Assembly (NCBI GenBank): GCA_021292105.1
Contig: CM037861.1
Coordinates: 43,586,310-43,650,309 of the forward strand
Direction: 5' to 3'
Origin: Anadara kagoshimensis
Lineage: Eukaryota > Mollusca > Bivalvia > Arcoida > Arcidae
Length of the DNA: 64,000 nt
The position numbers and the translations under genes are program-made. Shown here in pieces: positions 24,856 to 35,953 of the stretch; the stretch's first letter is position 1, and each line of letters begins with the position of its first letter. The notes under the pieces are model-generated. The model saw nothing but the letters and a program-made list of their open reading frames with translations, searched no databases and had not been told where the DNA came from.

Positions 24856-25360
24856 TTTTTTAATATATAAAGTTCATAAAACACCTTGTTTGAACTCATC
24901 AATGATTTATAGCATAAAAATCCTCTTTTCATTGATTTTCTATGTGCTACTTGGAAGAGATAATAATAGATATGAAATCATTAAAATCCTGTATTGAATT
25001 AAAAAATATGTCTCACTATCTGAATATCATAGTTTTTCCTTAATAGCTTATATATTTTATCTACATCAAATCAATATTATGTGGGAGTAATCCAACAAAT
25101 AAATAATAGGTGTTAGTATAAATGATATTCAGGTGTATCAGGTATGACAATCTGTTACATTTCAATTATCTTGACATATTCTGATGAGCTTATAATGATA
25201 TTATTATCTAGACTGCTTCTGATGAGTTTATAAAGATATCTATCATTTACAATAAAAAAAAATTACAGTATGCATGTGTGATAAAAAATGTCATATTAAA
25301 AAAGAACATTTTCAAATTTCAAAACAAATTCAATATTTTCTGTATGAAAATGAAGATGAG
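24856..25360. other. Intron DNA, nothing recognised
   Basis: AT-rich, without clear repeats. Confidence 0.4.
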
Positions 25361-25361
25361 A

Positions 25362-25590
25362 GTGTCGTGGAGTAGAAAGGAATAATGGAGTTTTATGTCC
25401 CAGTCAAGGTTCTTTCCCTTATTTTGAGGCATTCAGTTCATGGAAAAAAACCACTTATCTTTGGCAAGTGAACTGACAAACTTTCTCACACTACGATCAG
25501 TCTTGAGTGGGGTTCTAACCTAGACGATGAGAGGTGCTGTGATCCATGAGCGCACACTTGAAACCTTTCTGACACAGAGACCCCAAATGA
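25362..25590 (-). repeat. SINE family A copy
   Basis: It begins GGAATAATGGAGTTTTATGTCCC and carries ACTGACAAACTTTCTCACACTA, a tRNA-like head region, and a GGGGTCTCTGTGTCAGAAAGG terminus on minus. Confidence 0.75.
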
Positions 25591-25861
25591 AAATAAGATA
25601 ATTCATGATAACTGATAAAACTTAAATGGTGTTACTTATTATAAAGTCAGCTATATTTTTTTTAACAAATTGAATTAACCATTGACTTTATTCAAAGATC
25701 TAGCACAGATGTGTCACCAAAGTTTTGTCCAAATGTAACTGATATTACAGGACTTTTTATCCACCTGAAGTTCAACATAATGTAAAAAAGTCTTATAAGG
25801 CTCTCGCAAAATTATTTGCACATTCATCAATCTTAAATACAAAACTTATAGATTTTCTTAC

Positions 25862-27321
25862 CAAAAACTGTTGTTCTGTTGATGGTAGACCATTTGGAAA
25901 ATGACCGGCCTGAACCATCAATCCTTCTACTATTCTTCTTTCCTTGAACTCTCCAAGTCGGCGAGTCATTTCATCTAGCTTGGCCTTCATCAACGTAAAG
26001 GTTATCAAGAAAGACTCATGAATTTTGTAAATCAACATCGGGACTGTAAGTTTAGCATCCTCCTCTCGTTGGACGATGTTGTTCTTTATTATCGGAGCTA
26101 CAACAGCAGTATGATCCGGTTGTTTGTCCTTCCTATAATTCTGATTGGACAAGAGATTTTTGTTGGAATGATCGCCAAATTTTCGAATTTGTTCACTCAT
26201 TTTCTCAGAATGTTCTGCATATGACAACAGTGATTCTTTTGATTTCATAGAATAATCAACACTTTGTATTCCATTATTTGTGAGACTACGTTCCAGATTT
26301 TCAGAAATGTTTCTAGCAATCCCAGCTAAACCATCTTGTAACAGGAATTTATTGTGAAATTTTGCTGGGTGACTTGGAAATTTATCTGTTCTATGGTCTT
26401 GTAATTTTCTAGAACTGTTTGGCAAAAAGTGTTCTTGGAATTTCTCTGTATTTTGGTCCATTTTATTTTCACGCTCATTAATCACAAGTTTCAACGGGAA
26501 ATTATCAGGGGACTCTCTACCATCACAATTCCCATCATACCTCTGTTGCTTAGCAACAGTCTCCATCTGTCCATTACTTTCAAATTGTCCATTCACTTCG
26601 GGGTTATATGGACGTTTCTTGATAGGACTTTTATTGATATGTTCGTCATCACGAATATTTTTCCGTAAATCGAGAGACACATTTTGGACGATAACGGACT
26701 GTGGAGATTCGGGTTGAGATTCACTTGTATAAGAAGTAACAGATTGATTCAACATCGTTGTAGGTGCTAGAGACAGCATCATATGCTCATTCAACTTACT
26801 ATCGGCAGTTATAAATTGTGGATGTGGAAATCTGAATGCTATATGCTGCGGTAATGTCAGTAGAGAGCTAACTATAGATGCTCTAGCAGCTTGATCATTT
26901 ACTTGTGTGTGGGCGGGGGTGTGATTTATAACAGGTGGCGACACTTTGCGGTCTTCATCAGGGTTAATATGCAAGTCAACAATTTCAGTCTTTTCTTGTT
27001 TTAAGACTGGAGACATTTCACAACCATCTTCATATGATGAATTTGTTTCAGTTGATAATCTAGCTGGGAAGTGACCTTCACGGGCTCGCTGCTTGAGCAA
27101 CATTGACAATGCAGCCATGGATGCTTGACTTGGAGGCTCGGCCAAAGAGGGTGATGGACATTCACTGGCCCCAGACACTGAATTTTCAGAACTGATCGCT
27201 ATTTGTCGTTCTACTTCAGAGTTGAGACTAAGAAGGCCATGTAATGCTTGTTCTGTTTGTGAATCTTCCATACTACGAATCATCTCTCTCATCTTACGTG
27301 ACCTTCGTCCAAGTTTTGCAG
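25862..27321 (-). CDS. Nuclear receptor, giant hinge exon and start of ligand-binding domain
   Basis: A single exon encodes residues 265-751. It begins AAKLGRRSRKMREMIRSMED, the basic C-terminal extension of the DNA-binding domain, which follows GMSRS across the intron. Two LxxLL-type motifs are visible (LHGLL 291-295, LSMLL 336-340), as are a SUMO consensus LKQE (371-374) and a basic SPIKKRPY patch that could be a nuclear localisation signal. Most of the rest is polar and Ser/Asn/His-rich, apparently disordered. The last 70 or so residues are predicted-helix-like (MLIYKIHESFLITF, KAKLDEMTRRLGEFKERR) and probably form helix 1 and the entry to the ligand-binding domain. The acceptor is tttcacag|CT and the donor is TTTTTG|gtaaga, leaving in phase 0. 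A hinge of about 440 residues is far longer than the usual tens to 200. Confidence 0.92.
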
Positions 27322-27429
27322 CTGTGAAAAAAGAGAGAAACGATACAAATTTAAGTTGCTTATTGAAACTAGTGCAGTGTCTTGAGAGAATCAGAATCCC
27401 GAACAATGCCAAGTTATTTCTAAGATTTG

Positions 27430-28100
27430 ACTTCGTTACCGTGACCTAAGCACCTAAATTTGGTATGCAACACATCATCTCAAGTTGGTTTACATTTGTA
27501 CAAGTTTGATAAAAATCCATCTATAGACATGGAAGATATGAAGAGAACATGATATTGTGACAGGCGGCCAGACAGACGGAGATTGCTATATACTGCCCTA
27601 AACATATAAATATACATGTATATAAAGGTCTGAAATTACAATATTATTCTCAACAATGATTGAAAATGTATTATAATCATAATACAAGTACATTATTATC
27701 ACAGTATGCAATTTGTCTGGTAAACAAAATTCAAAACCAGTCTAAAACTTTATAAACTAAAAATTACATTATTTCATTTATGATTATATATTCAGTGATT
27801 TGTCACACATTCTGTTTTAAGTATTGTTATCAAAACAGTTGTTGTTTTAAGTATTTTTATCAAAACAGTCAATGTATTCAAAACAGTTGTCATGTGTTAA
27901 TGCATTTTGTTTTATTTACTAGGGGAATAAAAACAAAATCAAAGGCAGCACATGGTAAATCTATCGATTTGTCATCCATACATTACGTAAACATGTAAAA
28001 CAAGATAAGTTATACAATTGAGTCATTAAACGTATTACATCAGAAACATGTGTGTTAATTTTTGAATATATCACTTCATCAAAACTTTCAAGGTTTGCAT
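27430..28100. other. Intron DNA, mostly nothing recognised
   Basis: AT-rich. A short block (TTAAGTATTGTTATCAAAACAG) is repeated in tandem near 27815-27890. Confidence 0.4.
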
Positions 28101-28104
28101 AAAC

Positions 28105-28262
28105 TGAAAATTATAAATAGCCAAATTTCAAAATTTGAGAAAATATAGACCATTTTAAAGCTTTTTTTTACCCTCTCTTTCAAATTTTTAAAACAGGTTA
28201 CCTTTTGAAAGAATTTCTCAGAAATGATTTTTTACTACCAGGAATAGAAACACTGAACTTTA
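28105..28262. repeat. MITE-like family E copy
   Basis: A long imperfect hairpin with the AAATTTGAGAAAATAT, AGGTTACCTTTTGAAAGAATTTCTCAGAAAT and CAGGAATAGAAAC blocks of the family. Confidence 0.55.
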
Positions 28263-28571
28263 GTTTTTAGAGTTCAAACTCACTCATTTGTTGTGTTATA
28301 TTTTAATTTGATTTTTATAAATCAAAGTATCAAAGTATTCAGAAGTTAGCACATGACACATATTTCATAACTTGGTCTGAAGAGCCCCAAGTACCATGGT
28401 ATATCCTGGATTTGCTGAAACATAAGTTTTAAGTAGGCTATCGATTGAACTATCAACCTCTAACTCACCAGATAAACCACTCTACCAATTTATATAGCTA
28501 TTGGGCGTTTTACATTTTTTTAAAAAGTTGATAATTCATTATGTACCACCAGTGGTATACCATACATGTAC

Positions 28572-28733
28572 TACAGTCGAACCTGCCTTAGATAAGGAAC
28601 ACTTAGTTTTAAAGGCCAGTACATTTTTTTTATCACAACTGCTCTTTTTTAATTTTATTTGAACCTGTATACAATAGCCCCCCTGCCCATAAAGGCCACT
28701 TTTTCTGGTTCCCTTTATAAACAGGTCAGACTG
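28572..28733. repeat. MITE family D copy
   Basis: Inverted ends ACAGTCGAACCTGCCTTA and AACAGGTCAGACTG flank the AAAGGCC-rich body. Confidence 0.8.
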
Positions 28734-28870
28734 AATATGTCTGTGGTAACATGGAGGTGATATACCGGTAGTAACAAGTCTTGGTCAGGGTTCCAAAATA
28801 ACTTCATGTCCTGTCAGCTTAGGTTTGGATTAAAGGATGCCCTAAAAATTGTTGTTCTTTTTTGACGTAC

Positions 28871-29021
28871 CTGACCTTGACATGCCCAGTGCCAAACATT
28901 TCTGAAGTCGACAATACTGACATCTATTCCGCGAGAGAACAGTAATATCACAATTTTTATTGTAGTAACACCGCTTTCTTGCTGGGTCACCGATATCTTG
29001 AAGAGCTCTTCTAAAGAAACC
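28871..29021 (-). CDS. Nuclear receptor, second zinc finger exon
   Basis: The exon encodes residues 215-264, from GFFRRALQD to CLALGMSRS, with zinc ligands C232, C238, C248 and C251 in the usual x5, x9, x2 spacing. The [19 protein letters not shown] core is a clear NR1-type signature. The spacer between the fourth and fifth zinc cysteines is 18 residues, compared with 15 in most receptors, 16 in E75 and PPAR and 17 in thyroid receptors (from memory of those families). The extra residues fall in the IGDPARKR stretch just before the D-box. The acceptor is cttcttcag|GG and the donor is GGTCAG|gtacgt, leaving in phase 1. Confidence 0.95.
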
Positions 29022-29430
29022 CTGAAGAAGAAAACAAAATTTATAAAATATTTCTTTCAAAACACATTTCATTGGTGACCATCTAATTTTAGACTGACTA
29101 AAATGCTGGGTTTTGCTTACTAGTGCATATCCTAACTGCTAATTACTATCCATGCATTATTAACTTTTTTGCACATAGGGTGAGAACGACAGGCCTCTAT
29201 CAGCTTTCAGAATCATTTAAGACACAGACAGCTGTAGTACAGCCAGGAAATGAAATATTAACTAAACACATCTAGTTCACTGATAATATTGGAACCCAGA
29301 ACATTAACCTTTTATATACATTGTGTTTTCTTATCTCGACCTGGTTGTCTAATCTAGGTTCCATGTGTACATGAACCAAAAGTACTTCAAAATATTTTCA
29401 CTGTATTAACTAGAACTCTCTGAGAATGAA

Positions 29431-29815
29431 CCACCACAATGGTTCAGTGGTAAAGCATCTGCTTCAACAACAGGAAGTTATGTGTTCCAACCCCCACTGG
29501 GTAATACTGATTCATCTAAAACTTTCTGAGAAAAAACGGCATAGTGGTTAAGTGGTAAAGCATCTGCCTTGAGAACTGGAGGTTGTTGGTTTTAACCAAA
29601 CCAGGTCATACATAAGACTTTAAAATTAGAGATACTGCTTCCTCAGCTGGTGTTTGGTATTGAAAGGACAGAGTATTGATGCCTAGTACAAGGCAGACCA
29701 TAAAACACACTCATAGGAACTTGTTGTTAAGTTAATGCTTAATGATCAATAAACTTGTTCTCATCACTAATAGCTGAACAATTGCTGGTGCAACGTTAAA
29801 CAGCATTACCATTGA
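29431..29815 (+). repeat. tRNA-derived SINE with a doubled head
   Basis: Two tRNA-like heads lie in tandem (AGTGGTAAAGCATCTGC at about 29447 and again at about 29549), each followed by a B-box-like segment. The second continues into a body ending GGTGCAACGTTAAACAGCATTACC. It lies in the intron between the two zinc-finger exons. Confidence 0.65.
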
Positions 29816-30201
29816 TTTTGTTGCGTTTTTTGAAAACTACCTTCTGCCTTTAAGATTGGAAAAATTAAAGTTCCGAAATCTAGCAAACTGCATTATGATA
29901 TGCTGACAATAGCTAGTATATTCATTGTAGAGACACTATATTGTGGTACTATGTGATACTTTGTTGGTTAGGACAACTATAGATTAAATTTTTCAGTGCA
30001 TCACCATTGTTTTGGGGAATTTTAGTGGACAAATTAAGAAATTTTAGTCCTTTTCTCCTAGGGGAAACTACCTTTATTCTGTAGTAAATTTAGGCAAACA
30101 AAATCACTGATTACAATCAACAATCTGAGAAGGACTAAACATCCTGAGTTTTTATTATAGACAGTTGTTTAATAGACTGATCTTCATATAATATTATTTA
30201 C

Positions 30202-30314
30202 CTTACACCCTTCACAAGCCAGAACGCCATAATGTATACCAGAAGACTTATCACCACACACTAAGCACTTTAACGTTGTTGATGGACCAGTGGAACTCGG
30301 TTTTGGAATATTCA
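30202..30314 (-). CDS. Nuclear receptor, first zinc finger exon with P-box
   Basis: The exon encodes residues 178-214 and contains the first C4 zinc finger. Zinc ligands are C193, C196, C210 and C213, in the contexts [14 protein letters not shown] and ACEGCK. The P-box CEGCK is the type used by NR1 receptors to read AGGTCA half-sites (established for the family). The acceptor is atttacag|TG and the donor is TGTAAG|gtaaat, leaving in phase 0. The break between CEGCK and GFFRR is a known intron position in nuclear receptor genes. The [12 protein letters not shown] stretch is closest in style to ROR/HR3 receptors. The preceding linker [15 protein letters not shown] joins it to the A/B exons or to the alternative first exon. 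Confidence 0.95.
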
Positions 30315-30384
30315 CTGTAAATAGAAAATCAAACATTTAAAATTTCAATTGTTTCAATTTAATTTATTTTCTAACTCCTAGGCT

Positions 30385-30660
30385 ATGTCTAAGTTTCCAC
30401 AACATTGAAATTATTAGTAGCCAAATTATGCTAACTCAGAAATAAAAGCAAATGGCAGAATGGAAACACAAGTAGTTTTGATTCCTTGTAGACATAATCA
30501 CCATTGGCTACAGATTTTTGAGAAATTCTTTCAAAAAACAACCTATTTTAACAAATTTGTGAAAAATACTTTAAAATTGACTATATTTTCACAAATTTTG
30601 GAAATCTGGCTACAAATGATTTTAAAATTGTGGAAACCCAATAAAACACATCTGTTGGAT
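30385..30660. repeat. MITE-like family E copy(ies)
   Basis: Contains TAGTAGCCAAATT near the left, CACCATTGGCTACAGATTTTTGAGAAATTC in the middle and AATCTGGCTACAAATGATTTTAAAATTGTGG at the right, giving self-complementary arms. An in-frame ORF across it is incidental. Confidence 0.6.
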
Positions 30661-31249
30661 TGACCATAATGTTGTTTCACCATTAAAATTTTGAGAATTT
30701 GAGGCATGTATTACTGGTACCTAAATTGTACAATATTACAGGGGGTAACATTCCTAAGACATGAAAAGTGTCATTCCAACTACAATTTGGTAACATTTAA
30801 ATACAAATAAGTCAGAAGCTCATCATTAATTAACCTGTGTAGCCATTATTATGACAATTATTTGCCAGCTGCATTCAAAGAAAATACAAACATAAATGAC
30901 TTGTACAGTTTTGTCTCAAAATTCTATTTGCATAAATAAGACATTTATGTACAAATTAAGGAGTTACACCCAAGTCTTATATAATTTCTTTTGTCAGAAT
31001 AAACATACAATTTATTATAAACATAACCTAAAGTTATGACACAAAACAAGAGGCACAAAGGCACATGTATCTGAAACAGAATGTGACATATTGGCAAAGT
31101 GAGATGAATCAACTGCTAAAATTTTCCTGAAACAAATGATGGCATTATAAAAGGGCTGGACTGTACTTGCATTATGGTAAATAGAGTGGTAAGTCTCTGG
31201 TTTACTCTCAACAAGTATAGCATAAGAACCTCTTTATAAATCGAAGGAA

Positions 31250-31465
31250 CTCAGTAGCTGGGTGGTCTAAAACTAGTTCTTATGGCTCAAACCACCTCTA
31301 ATCACCTAGGTTTATATCTCTCAGGGACATATTTAGTGTGAGATAGTTTGTGACTTTGATCACCAAAGGAAGGAGATTTCCTTTGGCACTCTGGTTTCCT
31401 CCACCTTCCCTGAACTCAACACATCAATGTTAAAGAATCTTGATTGCTCCACACCACAATTTATA
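31250..31465 (+). repeat. SINE family A copy
   Basis: Sense orientation: a tRNA-like region with AGGTTTATATCTC in place of the B-box, TTTAGTGTGAGATAGTTTGTGA, GGCACTCTGGTTTCCTCCACC and the AAAGAATCTTGATTG end. Confidence 0.65.
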
Positions 31466-31569
31466 ATGGTAAATTCACCATTTGCTCAGTGAAAGCTTGG
31501 TGTTTAAATGGATTTGGAAATACATAAATGAAAATTTTGACTTGACATGGCTGACTTAAAAAATCTACT

Positions 31570-31795
31570 ACAAGTTTTAACTGAAATGAGATGTTATTTC
31601 AGAAGTGTCACCAAATGAACCCCAACTGGGAAATCCATGTTTTCCCAACCATTTGTGTGTTAAAATGCAAATGACCAATGGCAAATCTACTCCACCAAAA
31701 GATTGTTTATATGAAATTTCATAAAGATCTGTTAAATAGTTTTTGAGAAAAATGGCGCACAAAATGTTGGCAAAAGAAATTGAGTAAATGATATA
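31570..31795. repeat. Dispersed repeat related to 23630-23930
   Basis: AAGTGTCACCAAATGAACCCCAACTGGGAAATCCAT and the later GATTGTTTATATGAAATTTCAT match the intron sequence next to LBD exon 23371-23590. Confidence 0.6.
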
Positions 31796-32029
31796 TTTAG
31801 CCCCTCCCCCACTTCACTTTATTTGAAGAAACCATTGTAACAAAGGTTTTTGGTAATTAATCACATTTAAAGTTAATCGCAATTACATTTCTCTGACTAT
31901 TAGTAATGCATGTTTAAACTTTTAAACTTTTCTCTTTTTATTACATAAAACTGAACTTAACCCAATAAGCATGTCGCACATTTGTATAACTTTATTACAA
32001 CACTTTTGTGGCATGTTACATCTGTAACA

Positions 32030-32312
32030 CTATGCAACGTTTATGTAAAAGACAAGTGCGAGACATCAGAGTTGTACTTATTCTCAACACACATACCAGT
32101 AACCCTCACTTATCTTGAAAATGCATGTGCCATGCCCTATACGAGATATTGCTGTTCATTGGTTTAGTAAGTGACAAACGCGAGACATCTATACTAGATC
32201 TCGAAGACAAATACCGGTAACCCTCACTTGTATTGAAAGCGCATGTCCCGTGCCCTAGACAAGAGCTGACGGGCACAGAATAACTGGATATTGCTGTTCA
32301 TTGGTTAAGAAC
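32030..32312. repeat. Diverged two-copy tandem repeat, about 130-140 bp
   Basis: GACAAGTGCGAGACATC...ACCAGTAACCCTCACTTATCTTGAAAATGCATG and ATTGCTGTTCATTGGTT recur in the next unit as GACAAACGCGAGACATC...ACCGGTAACCCTCACTTGTATTGAAAGCGCATG. It is GC-richer than the surroundings. Confidence 0.75.
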
Positions 32313-32315
32313 TAA

Positions 32316-33380
32316 AACATACTATCAAATGACGATACACCACGATTAATAGCTAACCAGGCAAAATGGCGACCATGATGAACCAGAAATTAATTGCACT
32401 GCTGGTAGATGTAATATACATCCTTCTTTGGTGATTGAAGACATGATGTCACCACATATATACAGAAATCTTCAGACAGAAAAAACGTTGAATACACAGA
32501 GACATGATCAAACATGTCTGATATTTTAAACAATTTTTTTTCAATTTCTATACAAAGTATTGGTAGTTAAATATGAGATTTTAATACAAGTACACGTATA
32601 TGACATTACACTGCAAATGTAAAAAATTTATACAGAATTACGTAAAATATCTAGATTATTCTATCACTTATGTCCACTAAATAATCTACGGTAAATTGAT
32701 TTACTTCAACAGCCAATCAGTTTCAGGATGATGGCTTCAAGAATACAAAGGGGGACAACTCTTACCTATCCTTTGATGGAATCTCAAACCTCCTCAAAAT
32801 GAAGGGTGTGTGAGTTTCACAGGTCATGTTTCAGAACTTTAACAATATTATTTCATTCTGTTAGTAATGGGAACATCACAGATCAACACAGATTCTACAA
32901 ATTTGTTAATAAAAATATACATTATCAGAAAAAAAGTCACTCCTAATAAAAAAAACTTTAAAAGAAATGTGTATCCAGTCACCCCCCCCCCCCTCTCCCA
33001 TCCATACAATATATGTAAAATCAGCTTGTTCAGAGAATAAGTTACTGAGGAACAACCATGTATTTGAAGATATTTTTGTTCTTCAACAGAACCTGTAATC
33101 ACTAATGGTTGTGAATAAGTTTGCCAGCAGACCAGAAATCACAAGCGAGTTACTTCGTCTGAATATAATACACTAAAGAAAACACTTCAAACATATGCCA
33201 CAAAACAAAATCACTGTTATACAGCCTGTACTCCCACAATAAATATCACATATGTCGGCCTAGTTTCCATTTCCTCCGAGATGCTACCGGCGAATTTACA
33301 CGTTATTTTATCTTAAAAACAAAACATCAAAAACGAAGATAACAAACACCTTTTTAATGAAATAATGAAAGATAGTATAC
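32316..33380. other. Intron DNA, mostly nothing recognised
   Basis: There is a C-run at about 32981-32993. A YY1-like AAAATGGCGACCATG motif lies at 32362, followed by a 22-codon ORF on plus. Confidence 0.4.
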
Positions 33381-33516
33381 CTAAATCCGGATAATGCCTC
33401 AAGAAACTGAGCGATGATGATGTTCGACTGGTATAAAATTTCCAAAATGGCATCCACGACGACATACAAACATTTCGCAACGAATAGTAACTATCCAAAA
33501 TATCAGTCATGTCCAT
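33381..33516 (-). CDS. Candidate alternative first coding exon of the nuclear receptor (short isoform)
   Basis: An ATG-initiated open segment of 45 codons (starts MDMTDILDSYYSLRNV, ends LRHYPDL) runs to a donor, GATTTAG|gtatac. It leaves in phase 1, exactly the phase needed to enter the first zinc-finger exon at 30314, giving a junction Leu-Val-Asn-Ile-Pro. It lies on the same strand in the 18.6 kb intron immediately upstream of the zinc-finger exons. That is where alternative promoters of E75, HR3, ROR and Rev-erb-type genes place isoform-specific first exons. The product would be about 829 residues and would lack the Pro/Gln-rich A/B exons. A second ATG lies two codons in. Chance is not excluded because the segment is short and has no recognised domain. 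Confidence 0.5.
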
Positions 33517-34406
33517 TCAAAATTATGATCAAAAAATAATCTGATATATTTAGAATAACTGTAAAACTCTTGAGTGCCGATATTTCCTGATCACAAATCA
33601 CATAATCGCATGGAAAGTGTTTTTCTCCAAAATGAATTCAACCATGACATGCCACACAACAATTCTAGGAAAGCGAAATATGTACATATACAATATATAA
33701 CCCTAAGCAATGCATGTGCACCTATGCACACTGACACATCTCCACTTGCAATATTCTACATGCCATGTATACATAATTTTTTTTTATCAACATATCACGT
33801 AAACATCATATTTAAAATTAAAAATTCTACATTTTCAATCATAGCAGATTAACATAAGGAAAAACAAGTCATTGGAAAACACATAGGGTTAAACCTAAGG
33901 AACTTTAGGGTCAAAATTCCGATATCATCAAACTAAAGGAAAAGTTTAGAGGACACCATAAATAGGAATGTCTTGTCATCAAACTGCACATGTAAGTGAT
34001 CATGTGACTTCTACATGCAGTATTTGGCAACTTGCCAACAGCTGCACTTTAAAATAATTTAAAGAAAAAAATAAGAACATTAAGGTAGGTAATCTTGTGT
34101 GGATTTTATTTGTTCTTAAAAATAAAATCCTATTTTGATTTGAACGGTATAGATTGTGGAGCGAGACTTTGGAATGTTCCAGACATATGTGTCCTCAGGT
34201 GACCTGTAACATTTACGGAGATTACTTTTACCAGACATATTATGTTTATTCAAGTGTAAATTATGGATGTAAACATTTATGTAATAGATATAACAACAAC
34301 CTCATTAACTTTATTGTATGTGTATGCATGCGTGTTTGTGTGTAGGGGTGGAGAGGGGAGAAGCAATTAGGGAGGGAGAGGAGGGGTTAAGAATGAAATA
34401 TATAGA

Positions 34407-34583
34407 TACAGTCTAACCTGCCTTAAAGGCCACCTCTATATAAGGGTCACTGCTTATAAGGACCAGTAGAATTGTATCCCAAATGTTCTTTATTCATATT
34501 ATTTGAACCTGTATATAAAGGCCACATGCCCATAAAGGCCACTTTGACTGGTTCCCTTGGATGGTCTTTATAGACAGTTTTGA
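34407..34583. repeat. MITE family D copy
   Basis: The left end is ACAGTCTAACCTGCCTTAAAGG and the right end is TTATAGACAGTTTTGAT. The body has TATATAAAGGCCACATGCCC. Confidence 0.8.
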
Positions 34584-34780
34584 TATACAACAGTTTGGGA
34601 AAGTGCTCAACAAAAACCTGTCTTTTTCTTCCTTTCCTAATATGTGGGGAGGAGTACTTCAAATGATGGGTTTGAGAGGGGTAAAAAATAAAATATATGC
34701 ATGCAACAGTTTGGGTAACTCAAATGAAAGTACTGAACATAAATCTGGCTTTTTCTCCTGATATATAAGGGGTAAAGTGG

Positions 34781-34783
<3 letters not shown>

Positions 34784-34830
<47 letters not shown>
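34784..34830. repeat. (GT)n microsatellite
   Basis: An uninterrupted GT run. Confidence 0.95.
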
Positions 34831-34832
<2 letters not shown>

Positions 34833-34914
34833 TCAAACCATTTTATTAAATTTTGTTTTATAAAAATTTTGTTGTCTGGGATTTTAATTCAAATTGTGTG
34901 AGTAGCAAATATGT

Positions 34915-35005
34915 ATAAGGCCTTGGTTAGATCTCTCTTTCCTACGTCTCGATATGAGTGAAATATTCTTGACTGGGATGTAAAACCCCATTCAATTAAT
35001 TAATA
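34915..35005 (+). repeat. SINE 3'-end fragment (family A or B tail)
   Basis: TCTCGATATGAGTGAAATATTCTTGACTGGGATGTAAAACCCCATTCAA is the shared tail of the two families in sense orientation. The head is absent. Confidence 0.65.
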
Positions 35006-35600
35006 ACTCTCTCCTTCTGTGTGTGTTTGTGTGTGGGTGTGTTATAAGGGTGTACAGATACACTTTGACAACCATTTAATCCATATTGTGTCTGTATATG
35101 TGTGATTATAAGGAGACATTTCAATAAATTGGATTTTAAACATCCCAATTTAGAATTTTTTACAGTAGATACAATTATAAGTCAAGTTGCAATAAAACAT
35201 ATGTTGATAGCATATAATGAAAGTTTTGGAAAGACTTCCATTTGTACCATCCACTAAAATTTTAATTTCGACTAAAAAGCTTAACAATGACAGAATCAAG
35301 CCATATGAAAAATAATTTTTCAAAAATTTTACAGACTTCAATGGGTGGGGAGTACACAAGGAAGTCTTACCATTTTTTAAATATTTTAACAACAAAACAT
35401 TTTTATATACATGTACATTGATATCCAACTTTAAAAACGGAATAATTGTGTCAAAACGGAAATTTGTTTTTTTATGGGACACTTATTAAACACAAGTTTT
35501 CCCACATGATCAGGTGTATAAAGATAGAATGCACCTATGATGAGGTTAACAGTAGTTTTTCCTTTGCCTATAGGGTGACAAGCATCATAAATAAAGGACA

Positions 35601-35845
35601 GACCCTGTCACCAGTTTCACAATCATTTTAAGTAAATTTTCCTTAACTTAAATCTGGCAATTTGAAATCTTAATTAATAATTTTGTTATTTTTTAAGATA
35701 TTCAGGAATTTAAAGTGTCATTTCGAAGATCACTTCAAGCTTACAATATTTACATTAATTTTCATCAAAAATGTTCAAATCTTCAAAAACGATTGCCAAA
35801 ATTTGCTAAATTTCAATTAAGGGAAATGCTTGTGAAAACAGGGTC
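35601..35845. repeat. MITE with long terminal inverted repeats
   Basis: A 245-bp element has matching ends GACCCTGT and ACAGGGTC. The inverted arms continue inward as AGTTTCACAATCATTTTAAG and its approximate complement CAATTAAGGGAAATGCTTGTG. No coding sequence is present. Confidence 0.75.
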
Positions 35846-35953
35846 ATATATACAAGAATAATGTCAAAACATCAGAGTTGCAGAAGACATTATACAATAA
35901 CTTGGCACTGCAATAACTTCACATGGTTGGATACAGACAGATAAACACAGAGG

